From NCBI GenBank assembly GCA_902729315.2, contig LR746272.1:7528827-7592826 (forward strand): DNA of 64,000 bases, read 5' to 3'. The DNA comes from Spirodela intermedia (taxonomy: Eukaryota; Streptophyta; Magnoliopsida; Alismatales; Araceae). The position numbers were made by a program, and so were the translations under genes. This document shows, one piece after another, positions 61,101 through 64,000 of the stretch (positions within the stretch are counted from its first letter, which is position 1; each line of letters opens with the position of its first letter). The notes below the pieces were generated by a model. That model did no database searches and was not told the origin of the DNA. It saw only the letters and a program-made list of their open reading frames with translations.

Positions 61101-64000
61101 GATGCAAGGTTTTAAACGCATTTCATAGAAGATCCTGATACCTAGAACAGACAATTCTTCTTTCTCATCCAAAGCACCAATAATTTTCAAGTATTCCACT
61201 GCATTCTGAACCTGCACAAAGGGAATGCCAAAAAAGAAAAAAAATCTCAGTTGTCAAGAAAACACCGACCAAATCTAGGAGCAGCCTACAAGAGGAAAGA
61301 AATCGAGGTGACAAATAGGACAGATACAAGACGAACACAGACTATTACAAGACAGCAAGGAATCATGATATGGTAACAAGTACTAAAGAATCCAGACACA
61401 CCGACAATGATTCTGGAGATTGTAGAGCCCTAGATAAAAATTCAGATATGCTTCCAAGACGTAGGCTTTTGATCTGCAAACAAAGAGATTGCAAAGGTGT
61501 CCGCAAAAGCTCAGGCAACTGGTACTCTGAGAAACAATCATACACACATCTCGGATAGAGATGGTAACATTCTCCAGGCTGAACACGACCAGCTCTTCCT
61601 CTTCTCTGCAGAAAGGAGCACGGGTGAGAGAATAAACTACAGTATCCTCTGATAGATAATACGCCCAAAAGCAAACAAAAGAGCCATTTTTAAAAAATTG
61701 TGATAGTTATATGAATAATTAAATCAAAAGTATTAAATTCGTAAGATGGGGAATCCAAGGTGATAGAGATAACGTACACGAGAACTGTAATCACTAGTAT
61801 TCGAAGAAATGTCAAAAAGTTTAGTTCACATTTTTTCCAATGTTAAAAACAGTTTTGACTTTTAAGGTTCATTGCATGGCATAAACTGTCCTAGAAAAAA
61901 AATATAATAATATTTTAAGAAAAGGCAGTAGAGTCACCCATTATGAACCAATTCCAAATTGACCAAGTCCATTAAAGCCCCTAAACTATTTTCTGAAGTT
62001 CATAAGAATGGACGACGGTGGAAATACCGTATTGACACAAAAAAGCCGTTTGATAATTAAAAACATCGGCTAAAATAATATTTCATTGTCTCTGTATGCA
62101 CGAATATCCACAAGATCGTGCGCGAGCGCATGCATACACACACAAACAATTCGTCTGATCAATAAAATACTATGATATTCAAATAATCCCAAAGGGGATC
62201 ATTCACCAAAGAGAGATCATCTAGAAAGGTAGCCTTGCAAGTAACACTGGTCTTTGCTGGAGTACTTCATAAAGCAGGTTTCTAACTAAATCTAGTGGCT
62301 GGTGATGTACTCTCCATTCACACTTCCTTCACTCAAAAGCTTTTGTCAGATATATGACAAGCAAAAATAACTTTTAAAACTTCAAGCATGTATGGCAAGA
62401 AATACAGGTCACAGCAGCTTTCCTAGTTCTAAAGATATTGGTGATACATTCAAGGCGTGAACTCTCGTCACTCTAATCTTGTCACGATTAACTAACTTAA
62501 AATCACAAGAAGTTACAAGGAGTTCAATTAAATATCAGCGCACCAGTTGCATGCCTTGAGAATCAGTTGAAATATGATCTGTGATATATAAAAGAGACTC
62601 CATCTAACTTTCTTGGCTGTAGAAGCTCATAAATGGATCTAGTGACCTATGAGATGAGCTAAGTAATTTGTTGACTGAAGATAACGTTACAGCTCTGAAC
62701 ATCAGAAATTAGTAATAGTACTAAACGACATTGCCATTTCCTTCATTTAGTCTGGATCTAGAACTCTTCTTCGTGGTTGGCACACGAAAATTTTCACCAC
62801 ATGGCACATAGATCAAATTCAATGTATGCACTTGTCATTCTTCTTTATCAGGAGGTTGGGGGTAAAATCACTCAAATATATGGAATAAATCCTTACCTGT
62901 CGAGCAGAAGCTTTGGAGATCCATGTAGGAAGTAAACAAGGTGTGTTATTCAATGCATCATATGATGTTTCTTTTGCCTTCCCGCAGTCAACCACAAAAA
63001 CCACATCGTTGATTGTGATGCTCGTCTCAGCCATATTTGTTGCAAGAACTATTTTCCTCACCCCATCTTGTGGCCTGTCAAATATTAATCTCTGCAAGAG
63101 ACAAACAAAATTATGAGCACTATTAAACCACTTTCAATCCATTAAGTAAATTTTAAATACATATAAATACAATGAATCAATAGCACTCTTTCTTACTCTC
63201 TTTTTTTCTCTTCCCTCTCCTCATCATCCTACCCAAGCTTCCTTCTCAGAGTCTAAAACCCTGAGAATCAGCTTTACCAGCGGGAACTAAAAGCTGTTTT
63301 ATTGAATTTACACTAGAAAAAAAAATCCAGAAAAAAATTACCTTTAAAAAGTCATGTGGATGTAAGAAAATCCAATTTCACATAATATTACGATCAAATG
63401 ATGAATATTTCATTCACGGAGTACAACAGGAGAGCTCAAATAACATCAGATATAAGTATATACTCGACCATAGTGTACTTCAGTATCGCGCCAGTATACT
63501 TCAAAATTGTCGAATTACAACATGTAGCAAAACTACTAAAAGCTCATATGAGTTTACAGGTCGGAGTACAAGTCAAGTACCTGCTCTGAGCTTGCCATTG
63601 ATCCATGACATGCAAGTAATAAAACCCTGTTAGGATCTCCCAGCAGAGGGTGAGCTTGTAGCTGATCCTTTAGAGCATTTATGTCATCCCACCCAGTCAT
63701 AAAGACCAAAACAGCTCCAGGCCTTTCTTTCTGACAAATATAGCATAGAACATCTTCAATAAGGTTAAAGCCAATGGTGTCTGGGTTCCAACATGATAAT
63801 GACTCGCGAGTCCTCAAGCTATACCCCCTAAAATCCGCACCTTCTAAAGCATCCTGTACAATGGAGAAAGAAACGGTGACCATGGAATTTCAATCTACTC
63901 TTTCTTTTGCCAGGATTAGGTTCTTGATACCTCCACAGAAGAAGCAATTTGACTCTTCCTTTTCCTGAGAGCTTGTTTCTGCATTTTCCACGACTTCTCG
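58163..64000 (-). CDS. DExH-box ATP-dependent RNA helicase with C-terminal dsRBD (5' part outside window)
   Basis: DHX36/DHX9-like helicase that unwinds RNA duplexes or quadruplexes. Exons on the minus strand: 64000-63931 (partial), 63853-63581, 63091-62897, 61605-61402, 61211-61142, 61065-60917, 59690-59382, 59286-59227, 59133-58981, 58870-58760, 58612-58163, about 681 aa in one frame. Visible in order: linker [17 protein letters not shown], RecA2 with [12 protein letters not shown], motif V ([19 protein letters not shown]), motif VI ([10 protein letters not shown]), winged-helix/HA2 region ([19 protein letters not shown]), OB-fold ([37 protein letters not shown]), then a dsRNA-binding domain with [13 protein letters not shown] and [17 protein letters not shown], and a basic tail. 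Motifs I-III, including the DExH box, lie beyond base 64000. It is one of the plant DExH1/3/5-type paralogues; which one cannot be settled here. Confidence 0.95.
59691..60916 (-). other. Helicase intron before the LAESAKSQF exon (1.2 kb)
   Basis: GT-AG intron after the MPFDKKD exon. Nothing recognised inside. Confidence 0.75.
61606..62896 (-). other. Helicase intron between motif V and motif VI exons (1.3 kb)
   Basis: GT-AG intron after the SKASARQ exon. AT-rich, nothing recognised inside. Confidence 0.75.
63092..63580 (-). other. Helicase intron before the [10 protein letters not shown] exon
   Basis: GT-AG intron of 489 bp. Nothing recognised inside. Confidence 0.75.

Overview
This window is nuclear DNA of a flowering plant. 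The genes are split by many GT-AG introns, several encode organelle-targeted or plant-type proteins, long introns and intergenic DNA are AT-rich, and there are long (GA)n/(CT)n microsatellites and a decayed Ty1/Copia LTR retrotransposon. The GC-rich 5' exons (GT61, RPOT, MATE) would fit a monocot or early-diverging angiosperm, but the sequence alone does not name a species. I found no bacterial, viral, CRISPR or biosynthetic-cluster content.

Layout: 1-1620 upstream DNA with a tandem AT-rich repeat. 1621-18308 (+) organellar (bacterial-type) leucyl-tRNA synthetase, 20 exons, 961 aa, complete. 18309-20917 intergenic DNA dominated by CT and GA tracts. 20918-22450 (-) GT61-family glycosyltransferase, 3 exons, 455 aa. 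22451-23347 divergent promoter region carrying a tandem duplication. 23348-36430 (+) phage-type organellar RNA polymerase (RPOTm/RPOTmp type), 19 exons, about 1053 aa, with a retroposed U6 snRNA copy and several local duplications in its introns. 36431-43468 intergenic DNA with a degenerate Copia element (37588-43099, minus orientation, both LTRs recognisable). 43469-45902 (-) MATE/DTX transporter, 7 exons, 482 aa. 46521-55190 (-) base-exchange-type phosphatidylserine synthase, 12 coding exons, 426 aa. 58163-64000 (-) the 3' two thirds of a DExH-box RNA helicase ending in a double-stranded-RNA-binding domain; its 5' part lies outside the window.

Exon boundaries were placed by hand from splice consensus, reading-frame phase and protein-family continuity. 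For the five complete genes all exon lengths sum to an open frame ending in a stop codon. The genes do not form an operon or pathway cluster. Two of them (LeuRS and RPOT) serve organellar translation and transcription, but this looks like coincidental neighbourhood. The most unusual items are the U6 retropseudogene with a 12-bp target-site duplication, a GC-AG intron in LeuRS, a long-spaced inverted repeat in a phosphatidylserine synthase intron, a duplicated 3' splice-site region in the last RPOT intron, and the duplicated GT61 promoter. I see no convincing previously undescribed biological system.
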